DNA from: JAMOAW01 sp039908535
GTDB taxonomy: Bacteria > Pseudomonadota > Magnetococcia > Magnetococcales > JADFZT01
Length of the DNA stretch: 64,000 bases
Direction: 5' to 3'
Assembly (NCBI GenBank): GCA_039908535.1
Contig: JAMOAW010000004.1
Location: forward strand, 4,777 to 68,776
Shown: positions 63,849 to 64,000 of the stretch, in pieces
Position numbering within the stretch: the stretch's first letter is position 1
Layout: every line of letters starts with the position of its first letter
Translations under genes and position numbers: made by a program
The notes under the pieces: model-generated
Told to the model about the DNA's origin: nothing
Seen by the model: only the letters and a program-made list of their open reading frames with translations
Databases searched by the model: none

Positions 63849-64000
63849 TCAGCATGACAAACCCACCCTATGATTCAAACTCCTAACCGCGCCTTGAGCT
63901 GCAGAAGTCGTTAAAGCCGCATAAGCTTGTAGGGCTTTGGAGACGGGACGGTGACGATCCAAAGGACGAAAGGCATCGGCTCCCAAGGCTCGCATTTTTT
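63849..64000 (-). CDS. ilvD: dihydroxy-acid dehydratase, C-terminal end only
   Basis: The last 49 codons of IlvD, cut by the window edge. The visible sequence [20 protein letters not shown] then [18 protein letters not shown] is the characteristic IlvD C-terminus. IlvD makes 2-oxo acids for branched-chain amino acid synthesis using an Fe-S cluster. The stop codon is the TGA at 63851-63849. The 147 bases between dctM and ilvD hold no clear terminator. Confidence 0.92.
   Translation of the reverse strand, partial: KMRALGADAFRPLDRHRPVSKALQAYAALTTSAAQGAVRSLNHRVGLSC

Overview
This window looks like the chromosome of a motile Gram-negative proteobacterium with a dissimilatory sulfur metabolism. 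The evidence is lipid A genes (lpxA, lpxI, lpxB), Bam and Skp envelope genes, hopanoid-type hpnCDE, two chemoreceptors, several sigma-54 activators and siroheme sulfite reductase genes dsrA-dsrB with dsrL. DsrL beside DsrAB points to reverse-Dsr sulfur oxidation, though this cannot be proved by eye. A Magnetococcia-like lineage is a reasonable guess, but only an inference. No rRNA, tRNA, CRISPR array or complete transposon was found.

Layout. 1-2.5 kb: the 5' part of rtcB, a small zinc-ribbon protein and a metallophosphoesterase lipoprotein, all on the minus strand. 2.5-6.9 kb: dsrA-dsrB-dsrL (minus) ending in a strong terminator. 7.2-9.9 kb: an ankyrin protein and an ABC-F ATPase. 9.9-14.1 kb: a cytidylate-kinase-like/receiver fusion followed by a large hybrid histidine kinase. 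14.2-17.9 kb: rfbA-C-D-B for dTDP-L-rhamnose. 18-24.1 kb: two sigma-54 activators around a 976-aa TPR protein, with a lipoprotein and a PilZ-like protein. 24.6-28.6 kb: hpnC-hpnD-hpnE and bamD (plus). 28.9-36 kb: a chemoreceptor, an H-NS-like protein, an HPP membrane protein, an orphan phage tail cassette (tail tube plus a tail-assembly chaperone with a perfect T TTT TTC slippery site) and a sensor kinase. 36.1-39.7 kb: a translationally coupled pair of unknown function, a winged-helix-like protein and a 961-aa protein joining an AAA-type ATPase to an FtsK/HerA motor. 39.8-41.4 kb: arsR and an ACR3 arsenite pump. 42.1-57.0 kb: a long minus-strand essential operon, rpsB-tsf-pyrH-frr-uppS-cdsA-dxr-rseP-bamA-skp-fabZ-lpxA-lpxI-lpxB-trx. 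57.2-63.7 kb: a YciO/Sua5 protein, a second chemoreceptor with three EKD-type sensor modules, an outer-membrane barrel and TRAP transporter subunits DctQM. The window ends in the 3' end of ilvD.

Three things stand out. (1) The wHTH plus AAA-FtsK pair is the best candidate for an undescribed system. (2) A family of about ten dispersed G/C-hairpin elements fills intergenic gaps; one supplies the last codons and stop of a kinase gene, one splits the ars operon, and one is expanded as a tandem array inside the essential operon. (3) Three consecutive essential genes beside that array (uppS, cdsA, dxr) each appear to lack an internal segment near the 3' end. These could be real deletions or an assembly problem, and should be checked first.
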